Assembly (NCBI RefSeq): GCF_030717995.2
Contig: NZ_CP157743.1
Location: forward strand, 1,612,001-1,676,000
DNA: 64,000 bases
DNA from: Methylomarinum sp. Ch1-1
GTDB taxonomy: Bacteria > Pseudomonadota > Gammaproteobacteria > Methylococcales > Methylomonadaceae
Direction of reading: 5' to 3'
Below the pieces are notes generated by a model. It searched no databases, was not told the origin of the DNA, and saw only the letters and a program-made list of their open reading frames with translations. This document shows positions 36,488 to 46,331 of this stretch, in pieces (within the stretch, counting starts at the first letter, position 1; the number at the start of each line of letters is the position of its first letter). Both the position numbers and the translations under genes were made by a program.

Positions 36488-37414
36488 TCACATATGTCCG
36501 CGTTTCCGCAATAGTTTGTTGACTTCGTCGAGGCTGGGAATCGATGCCGCGGCTCCCTCCCGAGTGACGCTGATCGAGGCCGCGATGTTGGCCAGTTCGC
36601 AGGCCCGAATCAAATCCAATCCCGACAATAATCCCGCCGCGATTCCGCCGATGAAGGTGTCGCCGGCCCCTGTCGTGTCGACTGCGCTGACAGGGCGGGC
36701 GGCGATAGCATGTTTTTGGCCGGCTTGGACCAGCCGCGCGCCCTTATCGCCCAACGTCACGATGATCGTACCGTAGTCTTCTTGATGGAGTCGCGCGGCG
36801 CCGTTGAAGATCGTGTCGTCCTTATGGACGTCGATCTCGCGGCCCGATAAGGCGGCCAGCTCATGCTCGTTGACCACGATCAGGTCGGTCGAATTCCTGA
36901 TGTCGGCGTTGATTGTTCGGACTGGCGTCGGATTCAGTATCGTCATCGCGCCGACAGCCTTGGCCTTGTTGAAGGTTTTTTCGATCACGGTGTCCGGTAT
37001 CTCGAATTGCGCCAGCACGATATCGCCTTGCTCGATCGTCAACTCATCGATAAAGCCATCGTCCCACAGCGCATTGGCGCCGGGAACGACGACGATTGAA
37101 TTGTCGGCGCTGTCCGCGACCGTGATGAAGGCGGCGCCGGTCGCAGTGTTTTCCAGTTGTCGCACGCCTGATATGTCGATGCCTTGCTGCTGTTGAAAGG
37201 CCAGTAATTGCCCTCCGAAGGCGTCGTCGCCCAGACGGCCGATCATCAAGGTCTCACTGCCCAGGCGCTTGCAGGAAACCGCCTGGTTCGAGCCTTTGCC
37301 GCCGGGGAAATATTTGACCTCGCGGCCGAAGATCGTCTCCCCAGTCTTCGGATGGTCTTGAACGAAGGCGACGATGTCCATGTTGATGCTGCCGACGACG
37401 ATGGCTTTATTCAT
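36488..37414 (-). CDS. rbsK: ribokinase (PfkB family)
   Basis: A 308-aa sugar kinase. It has the N-terminal GSINMDIVAFVQDHPKTGETI, the first PfkB signature KYFPGGKGSNQAVSCKRLG, and the second signature DTTGAGDTFIGGIAAGL with the catalytic Asp and anion hole. Length and motifs fit ribokinase (ribose to ribose-5-phosphate), although a related nucleoside or sugar kinase is possible because no ribose transporter is adjacent. It precedes the DUF1249 gene with about 40 bp between, on the same strand as queD and the DUF1249 gene. Confidence 0.82.
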   Translation of the reverse strand: MNKAIVVGSINMDIVAFVQDHPKTGETIFGREVKYFPGGKGSNQAVSCKRLGSETLMIGRLGDDAFGGQLLAFQQQQGIDISGVRQLENTATGAAFITVADSADNSIVVVPGANALWDDGFIDELTIEQGDIVLAQFEIPDTVIEKTFNKAKAVGAMTILNPTPVRTINADIRNSTDLIVVNEHELAALSGREIDVHKDDTIFNGAARLHQEDYGTIIVTLGDKGARLVQAGQKHAIAARPVSAVDTTGAGDTFIGGIAAGLLSGLDLIRACELANIAASISVTREGAAASIPSLDEVNKLLRKRGHM

Positions 37415-37454
37415 AACAGCCAGACTCCACTCTTATCTATTCACGGGAAGGAGG

Positions 37455-37907
37455 CTATGCGTAGACCAATTCCTGTTGCTGCTCGCTAAACCGGTATTTG
37501 TGCTGCAAACAGTGGTCCAGCCATTTTTGCAGAAAATAGTTCAGGCGCCATTTGTAGTCCATGATCTCCTGGGTCTGCGACGGGCAGCGGTAAACCTTGT
37601 GGACGTCGTGGCGGGCGTGGTCGCGCAACACTTCGGCCAATTGCGCGTCCAGATAAAGCCGAATCTTGACGGCCGGCTCCATGAATTCTTCCAGTTGATG
37701 ATTGAAGCAATGGCTCAGTTCTATCGTCATCGTGTAAGGATTGTGTTCCAGCACGTTCAGGTGCAAGGCCGGTTGATTGCCGGTATAGCCGGTCGCTTTT
37801 TTATCAAAGCGCTCCAAGTTCGGAATCAGACGGAACAACTTTTGGTAATTGGATTCGCAAAGCTTTTCCAAACACAGCGAGGTATTGACGGGATGCACCA
37901 AACTCAT
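37455..37907 (-). CDS. DUF1249 (YqiB-like) protein
   Basis: A 150-aa protein from ATG 37907; the longer frame to 37970 would overlap queD. Features are the family-like CESNYQKLFRLIPNLERF, a central LHLNVLEHNPYTMTIELSHCF and MEPAVKIRLYLDAQLAEVL. The C-terminal YRCPSQTQEIMDYKWRLNYFLQKWLDHCL matches the conserved DUF1249 tail. Function unknown; relatives sit beside cpdA and other housekeeping genes in gammaproteobacteria. The start follows the queD stop by one base (TGATATG), implying translational coupling. Confidence 0.72.
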   Translation of the reverse strand: MSLVHPVNTSLCLEKLCESNYQKLFRLIPNLERFDKKATGYTGNQPALHLNVLEHNPYTMTIELSHCFNHQLEEFMEPAVKIRLYLDAQLAEVLRDHARHDVHKVYRCPSQTQEIMDYKWRLNYFLQKWLDHCLQHKYRFSEQQQELVYA

Positions 37908-37908
37908 A

Positions 37909-38313
37909 TCAGTTCTCCCGGTAGCAGGCGCTGGCGCTGGCCGTTTCCCATAACACGACTTGATCGACATTGAAGCCCTGCTGTTGCAGATAGCGATAGA
38001 TCATTTTGCTTAACACTTCGGCGGTGGGATGTTCGTCAAGCGTCATGAAGCGTTCGTTATTGGCTTCCAATGCCGGGATGATCGGGTCGTCCTTGTGCAG
38101 CAGGAAATTGTGGTCCAGGTTTTCATCGACATAGCGTTCGACGCTATCCTTGATGTCGGAAAAGTCGCAAACCATGGCCTGTTCGTTCAGCTGTTCTTGT
38201 TTGATGGAAATAGACGCCTTGACGCTATGGCCGTGCAGATTTCGGCATTTGCCGGGATGATGCATCAAACGGTGGCCGTAGCAGAAATAGACTTCCTTGG
38301 TGATGATATACAT
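37909..38313 (-). CDS. queD: 6-carboxy-tetrahydropterin synthase (QueD/PTPS family)
   Basis: A 134-aa enzyme of the PTPS fold, acting on 7,8-dihydroneopterin triphosphate in the queuosine/deazapurine route. The zinc ligands are His14 (CYGHRL), His27 and His29 (CRNLHGHSVK), with Cys23 as the catalytic thiol. NLDHNFLLHKDDP and PTAEVLSKMIYRYL carry further family positions, and the late Glu in VVLWETASASACY binds the pterin. No other que genes are adjacent. It is coupled to the DUF1249 gene and lies 43 bp from the PilZ gene upstream on the same strand. Confidence 0.88.
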   Translation of the reverse strand: MYIITKEVYFCYGHRLMHHPGKCRNLHGHSVKASISIKQEQLNEQAMVCDFSDIKDSVERYVDENLDHNFLLHKDDPIIPALEANNERFMTLDEHPTAEVLSKMIYRYLQQQGFNVDQVVLWETASASACYREN

Positions 38314-38342
38314 AGTTAATTGTTCCCCGGTTTCCGGAAAGA

Positions 38343-38368
38343 AAGGGGAATACCTGTTAATTCCCCTT
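38343..38368 (-). terminator. intrinsic terminator overlapping the PilZ gene stop
   Basis: AAGGGGAAT-ACCTGTTA-ATTCCCCTT is a perfect 9-bp stem with an 8-nt loop. On the minus strand it is followed by TCTTTCC, so the T-run is weak. The PilZ stop codon (38357-38359) lies in the loop. Confidence 0.55.
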
Positions 38369-38656
38369 GATACTCTTGATAGTCGCGGCGATTTCGTAGT
38401 TGTTGACGTCCATTTCGGTGCAGCGAACCACCTTGATGAAGGCCGTCATCGGCGGGGTGACAGATTTTTTCGGTAAAACGCTGACTTCCATTGCGGCGCC
38501 CTCGTTAAACGGGCTTTCCGTGATAAATGATAAGCCTGCGCCACTGATCGATGTGCAACGTCCGGTTTGGACTTCGTCGGAATCTGCTAATTTATAGGTG
38601 ATGTCACAATCAACATCCATCCGAATATAACTACGTTTCTCATCATATTCCAGCAT
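38357..38656 (-). CDS. PilZ-domain protein
   Basis: A 99-aa single-domain protein. It carries the c-di-GMP contact motifs RSYIR (RxxxR, residues about 8-12) and SISGAGLSF (D/NxSxxG-like; the first position is Ser-Ile). The rest is the expected beta-barrel (AMEVSVLPKKS, AFIKVVRCTE, YEIAATI). It probably binds c-di-GMP and could be a target of the GGDEF/EAL protein at 11543-14825 (inference). It reads in the same direction as queD. Confidence 0.8.
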   Translation of the reverse strand: MLEYDEKRSYIRMDVDCDITYKLADSDEVQTGRCTSISGAGLSFITESPFNEGAAMEVSVLPKKSVTPPMTAFIKVVRCTEMDVNNYEIAATIKSIKGN

Positions 38657-39609
38657 CTGTTTCCCCTGGCGTTATGCCTTAGTTGAACTATCAAAATTCA
38701 ATAACAGAGAGTTTACTATAAAAATAGTAACAATAGTTTATCAAACTACTGGGTCAGCAGGGCTACCTCATTAAATGAATGAGTGGCAAAACAGAAAATT
38801 AACAACAAATACGCCAGGCAGGATGATATGGACTCCTCTCCTTTCCGCTGCGCGTGATCCACCTCACGGATGTGGGTAGGGTGTGCTGACGATAGGAAGC
38901 GCACCGGTTTTTGATGCGCTTCGCGCAGTTCAGCGCATCCGAAGGCAAGGCTGCATTGGCATCGTAACCGTAGGGTGGATTCGCCGCCAGGCAATCCGCC
39001 TGGATACGCACAACGGCTAATTTTGCCTCCGGTGCAGGTTTTGGTGGCTTGCTTCGCGAAGCCACCCTACGCGAAGCCGCCCTACGATGCGGTAGGGTGT
39101 GCTGACGATAGGAAGCGCACCGGTTTTTGATGCGCTTCGCGCAGTTCAGCGCATCCGAAGGCAAGACGGTGCTTTGCGTAGGAGCGCCGCAAGTAGTCGC
39201 ATGCCGCTATGCGGAATGCAGGTCAACGAGGTCCTGAACGATTCCGACCGTGACTAGAGTAAGTTAAACGTTCGGGGCGGGTTAAATAACCCACCCCGCC
39301 CAGAAAATCCGTTATCCCCAAAGATTCCTTGAAATCGGCAAATTGATAGAGATAAAAGCGCGCGGATACCTTCATCAAGAGGCCGAATATATGGCGGCAA
39401 TCTCGATCTCTGTTGGAAACATCATTTTTGAACAATCTTGGCTTGCAATTGGGGAGGAGTCCAAATATGGAAATTGCTGTTATCGAGCTGAAAATTCTTG
39501 CCGTTTAAATACGAATTAATGTGCTAATCGCTGGCTATTAACGTCAATTTATGTAATATTTCACAGATTTTTTCAGTAAGAAACACTTACCACATTCAGG
39601 AATAGTTTA
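38657..39609. other. 953-bp intergenic region dominated by repeat D
   Basis: Repeat D fills about 38757-39300. The remainder upstream of trpS (39300-39609) is AT-rich, with no structured leader that I recognise; no T-box or Trp-codon-rich leader peptide was seen. Confidence 0.5.
38757..39300. repeat. repeat 'D' copy 2, internally duplicated
   Basis: It starts with CAGGGCTACCTCATTAAATG as at 26418. It contains the GTAGGGTGTGCTGACGATAG...GCATCCGAAGGCAAG module twice (about 38876-38950 and 39092-39165), then ends in GTAAGTTAAACGTTCGGGGC and a GGGCGGGTTAAATAACCCACCC hairpin. Short frames across it are repeat translations. Confidence 0.75.
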
Positions 39610-40623
39610 ATGAGCAAGTCCATTGTCCTTACCGGCATTACCACCACAGGAACCCCCCATTTAGGCAACTACGCGGGCGCTATCCGACCGGCTATCGCCG
39701 CCAGTAAAAATGATGATGTCAGGCCTTTCTACTTTCTTGCCGATTATCACGCCCTGATCAAATGCAACGAACCGGAGCGGGTTAAGCAGTCCAGTCGTGA
39801 AATCGCCGCCACTTGGCTGGCGTTAGGGCTGGATACCTCCAATGCGGTCTTCTATCGTCAATCCGATGTGCCGGAGATCATGGAGCTGACCTGGATGCTG
39901 ACCTGCGTTACTGCGAAAGGCCTGATGAACCGAGCTCACGCCTACAAGGCGGCGGTCGCGGAAAATGAAGAGGCCGGCGGCAACGACCCGGATAAAGGCA
40001 TCAATATGGGGCTGTTCAGTTACCCGATCCTGATGGCGGCCGATATTCTGATGTTCAATGCCGATAAGGTCCCGGTCGGCAAGGATCAGATTCAGCATAT
40101 CGAAATGGCGAGGGACATTGCCAGTCGCTTCAATCATCTTTATGGCGAGCATTTTACCCTGCCGGAAGCGGTGGTCGATGACAACGCCGCAACCCTGTTG
40201 GGCCTCGATGGCCGTAAAATGAGTAAGAGTTACAACAATACGATTCCGTTGTTTGAAAAGGAAAAGAAATTCAGAAAATTGATCAATAAGATCAAAACCA
40301 ACTCGCTGGAGCCTGGCGAGCCGAAAGATCCGGAAGGCTGCACCTTGTTCGGCATCTACCAGGCCTTCGCTACACCGGCTGAAGTGGAGGCGGTTCGTCA
40401 GCAATATGCCGAAGGCATCGCTTGGGGAGAAATGAAAAAAATATTATTTGAAAAAATCAACGACGAAATCACCCCGGCTCGCGAACGTTACGAGGCCCTG
40501 TTGGAGGCGCCCGAACATATCGAAGAGCAATTGCAGGAAGGGGCGAAAAAAGCCCGCGAAATCAGCAAGCCCTTCATTCAGGAATTGCGTGAAGCAGTCG
40601 GTATTTCCAAAATTTCTCTTTGA
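39610..40623 (+). CDS. trpS: tryptophanyl-tRNA synthetase
   Basis: A 337-aa class I aminoacyl-tRNA synthetase. It shows the HIGH-equivalent [14 protein letters not shown] (residues about 14-27), FLADYHALI, the tryptophan pocket region [28 protein letters not shown], and the KMSKS loop [15 protein letters not shown]. Length is typical. ATG 39610 is preceded by CAGGAATAG, giving an AGGA ribosome-binding site about eight bases upstream. It charges tRNA-Trp. The downstream membrane-protein gene begins six bases after the stop and is probably co-transcribed. Confidence 0.95.
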   Translation: MSKSIVLTGITTTGTPHLGNYAGAIRPAIAASKNDDVRPFYFLADYHALIKCNEPERVKQSSREIAATWLALGLDTSNAVFYRQSDVPEIMELTWMLTCVTAKGLMNRAHAYKAAVAENEEAGGNDPDKGINMGLFSYPILMAADILMFNADKVPVGKDQIQHIEMARDIASRFNHLYGEHFTLPEAVVDDNAATLLGLDGRKMSKSYNNTIPLFEKEKKFRKLINKIKTNSLEPGEPKDPEGCTLFGIYQAFATPAEVEAVRQQYAEGIAWGEMKKILFEKINDEITPARERYEALLEAPEHIEEQLQEGAKKAREISKPFIQELREAVGISKISL

Positions 40624-40628
40624 ACCAC

Positions 40629-41318
40629 ATGACTTTTGGCGCTTGCTTGGTTCAGGCATTCGAATTGGCCAATAAGAGACCGGCGCTGTGGTTGGGCTGT
40701 GTGTTGCTGATGGCTTTACTGCTGGGGTTGGAGCGTATTTCGTTGATGCTGGGTATCCTGACTTCCGTTTCCTGTCTCTTCGTCGGTGTCGGCATCGTCG
40801 CGGCGATCGACCGGGATGAACCGCTGAATTTGGCCGCTGTCATCAGCCGTCATATCGGACCGGCGTTGTTGTGGGCGGCCGTCATCATGCTGTGTTGGTT
40901 CGTGTTCAGGGTCGTCGCTAATCTCAATGCCGGCGAAAGCGAAAAAATCGTCCGCTTCTTCTTCGCCTGGGAATTGACGCCGGAGAATCTGGCCGGCAAG
41001 ACCTTGCGTCAGTTAATACTATGGCTTTATTCGTCGGCCATCGTTGCGTTGATCTTCGTGTTGTTGATGATAAACAGCTTTGCCAGCTGGTTCAGTTATC
41101 CGTTGATGATGTTTCGGCGCTGCGGATGGAGCGAAGCTAGAGAGCTCGGACGACGAGCCTTTAATGAGAACGCCGGGGCGATGTATAAGCTGAACGCTTT
41201 CTTGTTGCTGTGCGCTCTTATCGGCATGGGTTTGGTTCCGCTGCTGACACCGCTGTTTTACATGCTGGTTTCGACGCTGATGTATGTGTCCTATCGTCAA
41301 GTTTTCGCGCCTCGCTAG
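40629..41318 (+). CDS. six-helix membrane protein of unknown function
   Basis: A 229-aa protein from ATG 40629, six bases after the trpS stop; a TTG at 40620 overlapping that stop is possible. The sequence is mostly hydrophobic, with about six predicted membrane helices (LWLGCVLLMALLLGL, ILTSVSCLFVGVGIVAAI, ALLWAAVIMLCWFVFRVVA, LWLYSSAIVALIFVLLMINSFASWF, AFLLLCALIGMGLVPLLTPLFYMLVSTLMYV). The spacing and the FSYPLMMFRRCGWSEARELGRRAF linker resemble BPSS1780-like inner-membrane proteins. No function can be assigned. Confidence 0.65.
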   Translation: MTFGACLVQAFELANKRPALWLGCVLLMALLLGLERISLMLGILTSVSCLFVGVGIVAAIDRDEPLNLAAVISRHIGPALLWAAVIMLCWFVFRVVANLNAGESEKIVRFFFAWELTPENLAGKTLRQLILWLYSSAIVALIFVLLMINSFASWFSYPLMMFRRCGWSEARELGRRAFNENAGAMYKLNAFLLLCALIGMGLVPLLTPLFYMLVSTLMYVSYRQVFAPR

Positions 41319-41404
41319 TTATGGATGGAGGATGGGCTGACGGTAAGAAAGTCGGTCAAACCGCGCTCTGCAGCCCTTTAATACAATCGTAATGTTAAAT
41401 ATCT

Positions 41405-44176
41405 ATGAATGACTTTATCCCCGGGCAACGGTGGATCAGTAATACCGAATCGGAACTGGGCTTGGGCCTGATTCTGGATGCCGACTATAACCGCGTCACC
41501 GTTTTGTTTCTGGCGACCGGAGACCGCCGCGTTTACGCCAGGGATAATGCGCCGCTGACCCGGGTCAGATTTGCCGTCGGCGACGTGATCGAGTCGGCCG
41601 ATCATATCAGTATGACTGTGCAAGATCTGCTGGAACAGGACGGCATGATCACCTATCTGGGCGCCGACGAAAATGGCAAGCCGGTGCGCATCGATGAGAT
41701 GGAGCTGAATCATCATATTCAATTCAATAAGCCGCAGGACCGCTTGTTTACAGGCCAGTTCGACCCGACCGGTTGGTTTCTGCTGCGCTACGAGACCTGG
41801 CGTCGTCAGCGGCAGTTTCAGCAATCGGAAGTGAAAGGGCTGCGGGGCGCGCGCATCGCACTGATAGCGCATCAGCTCTACATTGCCCATGAGGTCGCTA
41901 AACGCAGCGCTCCCCGCGTCATGCTGGCCGATGAAGTTGGACTGGGCAAAACCATCGAAGCCGGATTGATTCTGCATCACCGCTTACTGAACGGCCTTAG
42001 CCAGCGGGTACTGATTATCGTACCGGACAGCTTGATGCATCAGTGGCTGGTGGAAATGCTCCGGCGTTTCAATTTACGCTTCAGTCTTTTCGATGAGGAG
42101 CGTTGCGTCGAAACTCATGAAGACAATCCGTTTTTAAGCGAACAATGGGTGTTGTGCGGTCAGAATTTTTTTGCCGCCTATCCGCAGCGCCAGCAGCAGG
42201 CTCTGGAAGCCGGTTGGGATATCGTCGTGGTCGATGAAGCGCATCACTTGGAATGGAACGAGCAGTCGCCGAGTGCTGAATATCTGTTCGTCGAAGGCTT
42301 GGCTGAAGAAACGCCCGGCTTGATTTTATTGACCGCGACGCCGGAACAACTGGGCCAGGAAAGCCACTTCGCCCGTTTGCGTCTGCTCGATCCCGACCGC
42401 TTTTACTCGTTCGATAGATTCATGGAAGAGGAAAAAACGTTTGCGCCGGTCGCGGAAATTGCCAACTTATTGATCGCCGGTGAAGTCTTAGGTGTAGACG
42501 ACCGGCGTAAGCTGAACGGCCTGCTGCAGCAGGACCATGTCGAAAAATTGCTGGACAAGGTCAACGATCTTCAGCAGGCGACACCGGTACGCGAGGAACT
42601 GATCAAACTGTTGCTGGATCACCATGGCACCAGCCGGATTCTGTTCAGAAATTCGCGTCACACGGTCAAGGGGTTTCCCGAACGTCAGTGCCATGCCTAT
42701 CCTTTGCAGGGCGATGCGCGCCCGGATGATCTGCAACAGGATCCTTATTTCAATTGGCTGGTCGGCCAATTACAGGCGCTGGGCGATGATAAGACTTTGT
42801 TGATCTGTCAGCAGGCGGAGACCGTTATCCAGCTGGAGCAATTGTTGAAAAATCGTCATGGCATTGCAGCGGCGGTCTTTCATGAAGGCATGAGCATCGT
42901 CGAACGGGACCGGGCAGCCGCCTATTTCGCCGACGAGGAAAGCCACGCGCGCTTGTTGATTTGTTCGGAAATCGGCAGCGAAGGCCGTAACTTCCAGTTT
43001 CTGCATCATCTGATTTTGTTCGATTTGCCCGACAATCCGGATTTACTGCAACAGCGTATCGGCCGACTGGACCGAATCGGACAGCAACATGTCATCCAGA
43101 TTCATATACCTTATCTGGAAAATAGCCGTCAGCAGGTTTTGTTTCGCTGGTATGACGAAGGATTGAATGCGTTCAGGCATAACTGCGCCGGCGCCTCACA
43201 AGTCTTGCAGCTGCTGGGTGATCAATTTAGCCAAGCGCTGCACAGTCAGGATCCGCACATTATCGACGCGTTTATCGATAAAACCCGAGAGCTCAATGCC
43301 CGCATCGAACAGGAATTGCAGCAAGGTCGTGATCAGTTGTTGGAGCTAAATTCCTGTCGCCCGGAAGCAGCGGCGCAATTGATCGGACAGTTGGAAAGCC
43401 GGGAACAGGACGACAGTCTATGGGATTATATGGAAGCTATGTTCGATTGTTATGGCGTCGATGTGGAGTTTCATTCTCAGAATTGTCACATACTCTGGCC
43501 CAGCGAAAGCTTGCGCATCGATCATTTCCCGATGTTGCAGGATGACGGTCTGACCGTCACGACGAGTCGCGAGGTCGCGCTGGCGCGCGAAGATATGCAA
43601 TTTTTGACCGCCGAACATCCGCTGGTGACGGCGGCGATGGATTTGGTATTATCCAGCGAAACCGGCAACGCCGCGGTCAGCGTGATCCAGCATCCGCGGC
43701 TGAAGGCCGCCCAGTTTCTATTGGAAATGCTGTTTGTCGTCGAGTGCAGTGCGCCCTCCGAGTTGCAGATCGGCCGTTTTTTACCGCCTACGCCGATTAG
43801 AGTGTTGATCGACCAGAATAAAAAAGATCTGACCGAGCTGATCAGTCATCAGAGCATGATCGAAACCGGAGAAAAATTCGATAAGGCGCAGATCGTCGGT
43901 TTCCTGAATCATCAACGCCAACTTGTGCTCGATATGATCAAGGTGGCCGAGCAGGATGCCCGCCTGCAAATGCAGAACCTGGTCGCCAACGCAGGGCAGG
44001 AAATGCTCGCGGCGTTGACCGGGGAAATCAAACGGCTGGTCAGGCTGAAAAAGGTCAATCCGGGCATCAGGGAACAGGAAATCGAGCAGTTGAAGGAAAA
44101 GCTGCTGCTGTCCCATGAAAATATTCAGGCGGCACAGCTGAAGCTGGATGCGGTCCGTTTTGTCATTACCAATTAG
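41405..44176 (+). CDS. rapA: RNA polymerase recycling ATPase RapA
   Basis: A 923-aa Swi2/Snf2-type ATPase that binds RNA polymerase and promotes its release and recycling. The N-terminal Tudor-like region begins FIPGQRWISNTESELGLGLILDADYNRVTVLF. Helicase motifs include ADEVGLGKTIEAGLI (Walker A), VVDEAHHLEW (DEAH), LLTATPEQLGQ, EIGSEGRNFQFLHHLILFDLP and RIGRLDRIGQ. The C-terminal spacer ends in a long helical segment. It is close to the E. coli length (968 aa). It lies about 85 bp after the membrane-protein gene and about 130 bp before rhlE, on the same strand. Confidence 0.95.
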   Translation: MNDFIPGQRWISNTESELGLGLILDADYNRVTVLFLATGDRRVYARDNAPLTRVRFAVGDVIESADHISMTVQDLLEQDGMITYLGADENGKPVRIDEMELNHHIQFNKPQDRLFTGQFDPTGWFLLRYETWRRQRQFQQSEVKGLRGARIALIAHQLYIAHEVAKRSAPRVMLADEVGLGKTIEAGLILHHRLLNGLSQRVLIIVPDSLMHQWLVEMLRRFNLRFSLFDEERCVETHEDNPFLSEQWVLCGQNFFAAYPQRQQQALEAGWDIVVVDEAHHLEWNEQSPSAEYLFVEGLAEETPGLILLTATPEQLGQESHFARLRLLDPDRFYSFDRFMEEEKTFAPVAEIANLLIAGEVLGVDDRRKLNGLLQQDHVEKLLDKVNDLQQATPVREELIKLLLDHHGTSRILFRNSRHTVKGFPERQCHAYPLQGDARPDDLQQDPYFNWLVGQLQALGDDKTLLICQQAETVIQLEQLLKNRHGIAAAVFHEGMSIVERDRAAAYFADEESHARLLICSEIGSEGRNFQFLHHLILFDLPDNPDLLQQRIGRLDRIGQQHVIQIHIPYLENSRQQVLFRWYDEGLNAFRHNCAGASQVLQLLGDQFSQALHSQDPHIIDAFIDKTRELNARIEQELQQGRDQLLELNSCRPEAAAQLIGQLESREQDDSLWDYMEAMFDCYGVDVEFHSQNCHILWPSESLRIDHFPMLQDDGLTVTTSREVALAREDMQFLTAEHPLVTAAMDLVLSSETGNAAVSVIQHPRLKAAQFLLEMLFVVECSAPSELQIGRFLPPTPIRVLIDQNKKDLTELISHQSMIETGEKFDKAQIVGFLNHQRQLVLDMIKVAEQDARLQMQNLVANAGQEMLAALTGEIKRLVRLKKVNPGIREQEIEQLKEKLLLSHENIQAAQLKLDAVRFVITN

Positions 44177-44308
44177 ACTGCCGCGGAATTGCTATGGCGC
44201 AGTGGTGCGGCGGTAAATTACTCTGTGACTTTGCGCCTTAGCGCTTCATATAACAATCTCTGATAAAAAACTACGCTGAGGTCTTACTCGGCGCAACCTA
44301 ATTCCCAT

Positions 44309-45592
44309 ATGTCATTCGATCAATTAGACTTATCCCCAGCACTGTTGCAGGCCATCGCCGAGCAGGGCTATCAGCAGCCGACGCCGGTGCAGGAACAGGC
44401 CATTCCGGTGATATTGCAAGGGCGCGATATCTTGGCCGGCGCACAAACCGGCACCGGCAAGACCGCCGGTTTCACCCTACCTTTATTGCAACGATTGCTG
44501 AATCAGCCGCAACCGCGCAAACCGCGGTCGCCGCGCGCCCTGATACTGGCGCCCACTCGCGAATTGGCGATGCAGGTCTATCAAAGCGTCAGAACTTATG
44601 GCAAGCATGCCCCGTTATTTGCCGAAGTAGTGTTCGGCGGCGTCAACATCAACACCCAGATTAAGCGTCTGCAGCGCGGCGCCGATATTTTGGTCGCCAC
44701 CCCCGGACGCTTGCTGGATTTGCTTTATCAGAAAAAGGTCGACTTAGCACAGATACAGTTGCTGGTGCTGGATGAAGCCGACCGCATGTTGGATATGGGC
44801 TTTATCAAAGATATCCGCAAAATTATCGATGGCTTGCCGGCGCGTAGGCAGAATCTGTTGTTTTCGGCGACCTATTCAAAAGAAATCAAAGTCTTGGCCG
44901 AACAAATTCTACATGATCCGGTCGAAGTGGCTGTCGCCCGGGAAAATGTGGCCGCCGATACTGTTTCGCAACGCATATACGCGATTAAGAAAGAATATAA
45001 ACGCGAATTGCTTTCCTGGCTGATTGGCCATGGTAATTGGCAACAGGTTTTGGTGTTCGTCAGAACCAAGCATGGCGCCGACCGCTTGTGTCGGCAATTG
45101 ATCAAGGATGGCATCCGCTGTCGGGCCTTGCATGGCGATAAAAGCCAGGCGGCCAGGAATCGTGCGCTGGAAGATTTCAAAAGCAATAAGATTACCGCAT
45201 TAGTGGCGACCGATATCGCTGCCCGCGGTCTAGATATCGATCAATTGCCTCATGTCATCAATTTCGACCTGCCAACGGTGGCCGAGGACTATGTGCACAG
45301 GGTCGGCCGCACCGGTCGCGCGGGAGCCGAAGGCGAGGCGATCTCATTGGTTGCGCAGGAGGAGGCGCATTTACTGTACGCGATCGAGAAGCTGTTGGAT
45401 AAAAAGATTCCTAGGGTCGCCGATACCGGTTATGAGCCGGTTTCATTGCAAGTCGAGAAGAAGGCGGCACAGGGACCCGGAAAAAGAAAACCCAAGCAGG
45501 GCAATGCCGTGAAAAAACGAACCGGACAGGGCAGAGACGGCCAAAAACGCAGTTTTAAGCGGCGACGACGAAAGCCGAAAGGTGAGAGCTGA
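44309..45592 (+). CDS. rhlE: DEAD-box RNA helicase RhlE-type
   Basis: A 427-aa ATP-dependent RNA helicase. It has the Q motif [91 protein letters not shown] and [11 protein letters not shown] short basic C-terminal tail ([19 protein letters not shown]...[11 protein letters not shown]) is characteristic of RhlE and contacts RNA. It is probably involved in ribosome assembly or RNA turnover. ATG 44309 is preceded by AT-rich DNA without an obvious strong ribosome-binding site. Confidence 0.92.
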   Translation: MSFDQLDLSPALLQAIAEQGYQQPTPVQEQAIPVILQGRDILAGAQTGTGKTAGFTLPLLQRLLNQPQPRKPRSPRALILAPTRELAMQVYQSVRTYGKHAPLFAEVVFGGVNINTQIKRLQRGADILVATPGRLLDLLYQKKVDLAQIQLLVLDEADRMLDMGFIKDIRKIIDGLPARRQNLLFSATYSKEIKVLAEQILHDPVEVAVARENVAADTVSQRIYAIKKEYKRELLSWLIGHGNWQQVLVFVRTKHGADRLCRQLIKDGIRCRALHGDKSQAARNRALEDFKSNKITALVATDIAARGLDIDQLPHVINFDLPTVAEDYVHRVGRTGRAGAEGEAISLVAQEEAHLLYAIEKLLDKKIPRVADTGYEPVSLQVEKKAAQGPGKRKPKQGNAVKKRTGQGRDGQKRSFKRRRRKPKGES

Positions 45593-45689
45593 CGTTTTGT
45601 CTATCCGGCCCGGTGAGGGTGGGCAAATATCATTTAATTGAGCGCAATGATGGTTTTTAACCGTTCCGCTTTAGGCTGCGAGAAATAAC

Positions 45690-46331
45690 GTGTTTAAGTT
45701 TCTACCCGGAATCCTGCTGATACAATTGGTCACCAGCGTTATGGTGGTGACCGCCATCAACTGGTCGGAAGATGTTCAGCTCACGGCCGTTATTGTGTTG
45801 TTTTGCCTGATCACCGGGCTATTGGCGGCGTTCTGGTTCGCCTATATTGCCCGCGATCTCTATAAAAACGATCTGCAAAAGATGCAGGAGCAGTACGCCC
45901 GGGAACGAGAAAAACTATTGCTCAACGCGGAACGGGAAAAGGCCGATATCGTTGCGGAAAGATCGAAATTACAGGAGCGGCACGCCCGGGAGCGGGAAAG
46001 AATATTGCTGGACGCCGAACGGGAAAAAGCCGGCATCGCATTGGAAAGTTATCGGAATCTGGAAAAAGAGATCAGAAAGGCGCATGGCAAAGCCAACTTG
46101 AAGGTCGGCGCCGCATTTGCCGTGGCGGCTGCGGCCGGCGGCGTGATGATATTCAGCCAATTGATCACCGTCGGCATGATGGTGTTGATCGCCTCGGGAA
46201 GCGGTTTGGCAGGTTATTTGGCCCGCGCCAGACATGAGCGCTTGTCGCGCAATAAACGCTTGTCCGCCGATGAAGTAAGATTATTGGAAAGCCAGTCCGT
46301 GATCTCGTCTCAGAGAGAACGCAAACGTTGA
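45690..46331 (+). CDS. membrane-anchored coiled-coil protein with internal duplication
   Basis: A 213-aa protein. It has two N-terminal membrane helices (about residues 5-25 and 32-55). A highly charged coiled coil follows, with a near-duplicated unit: EQYAREREKLLLNAEREKAD then ERHARERERILLDAEREKAG (about residues 69-120). A further hydrophobic hairpin lies at about 140-180 (VGAAFAVAAAAGGVMIF, TVGMMVLIASGSGLAGYLA), then a basic tail. No family recognised. The start is GTG 45690. Its stop (46329-46331) directly abuts the stop of the convergent gene (46332), with no intergenic base. Confidence 0.6.
   Translation: MFKFLPGILLIQLVTSVMVVTAINWSEDVQLTAVIVLFCLITGLLAAFWFAYIARDLYKNDLQKMQEQYAREREKLLLNAEREKADIVAERSKLQERHARERERILLDAEREKAGIALESYRNLEKEIRKAHGKANLKVGAAFAVAAAAGGVMIFSQLITVGMMVLIASGSGLAGYLARARHERLSRNKRLSADEVRLLESQSVISSQRERKR

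Noticed and set aside
39300-39609. Trp attenuator or T-box upstream of trpS
   Set aside because: No Trp-codon run, no specifier loop or T-box sequence and no terminator hairpin found.
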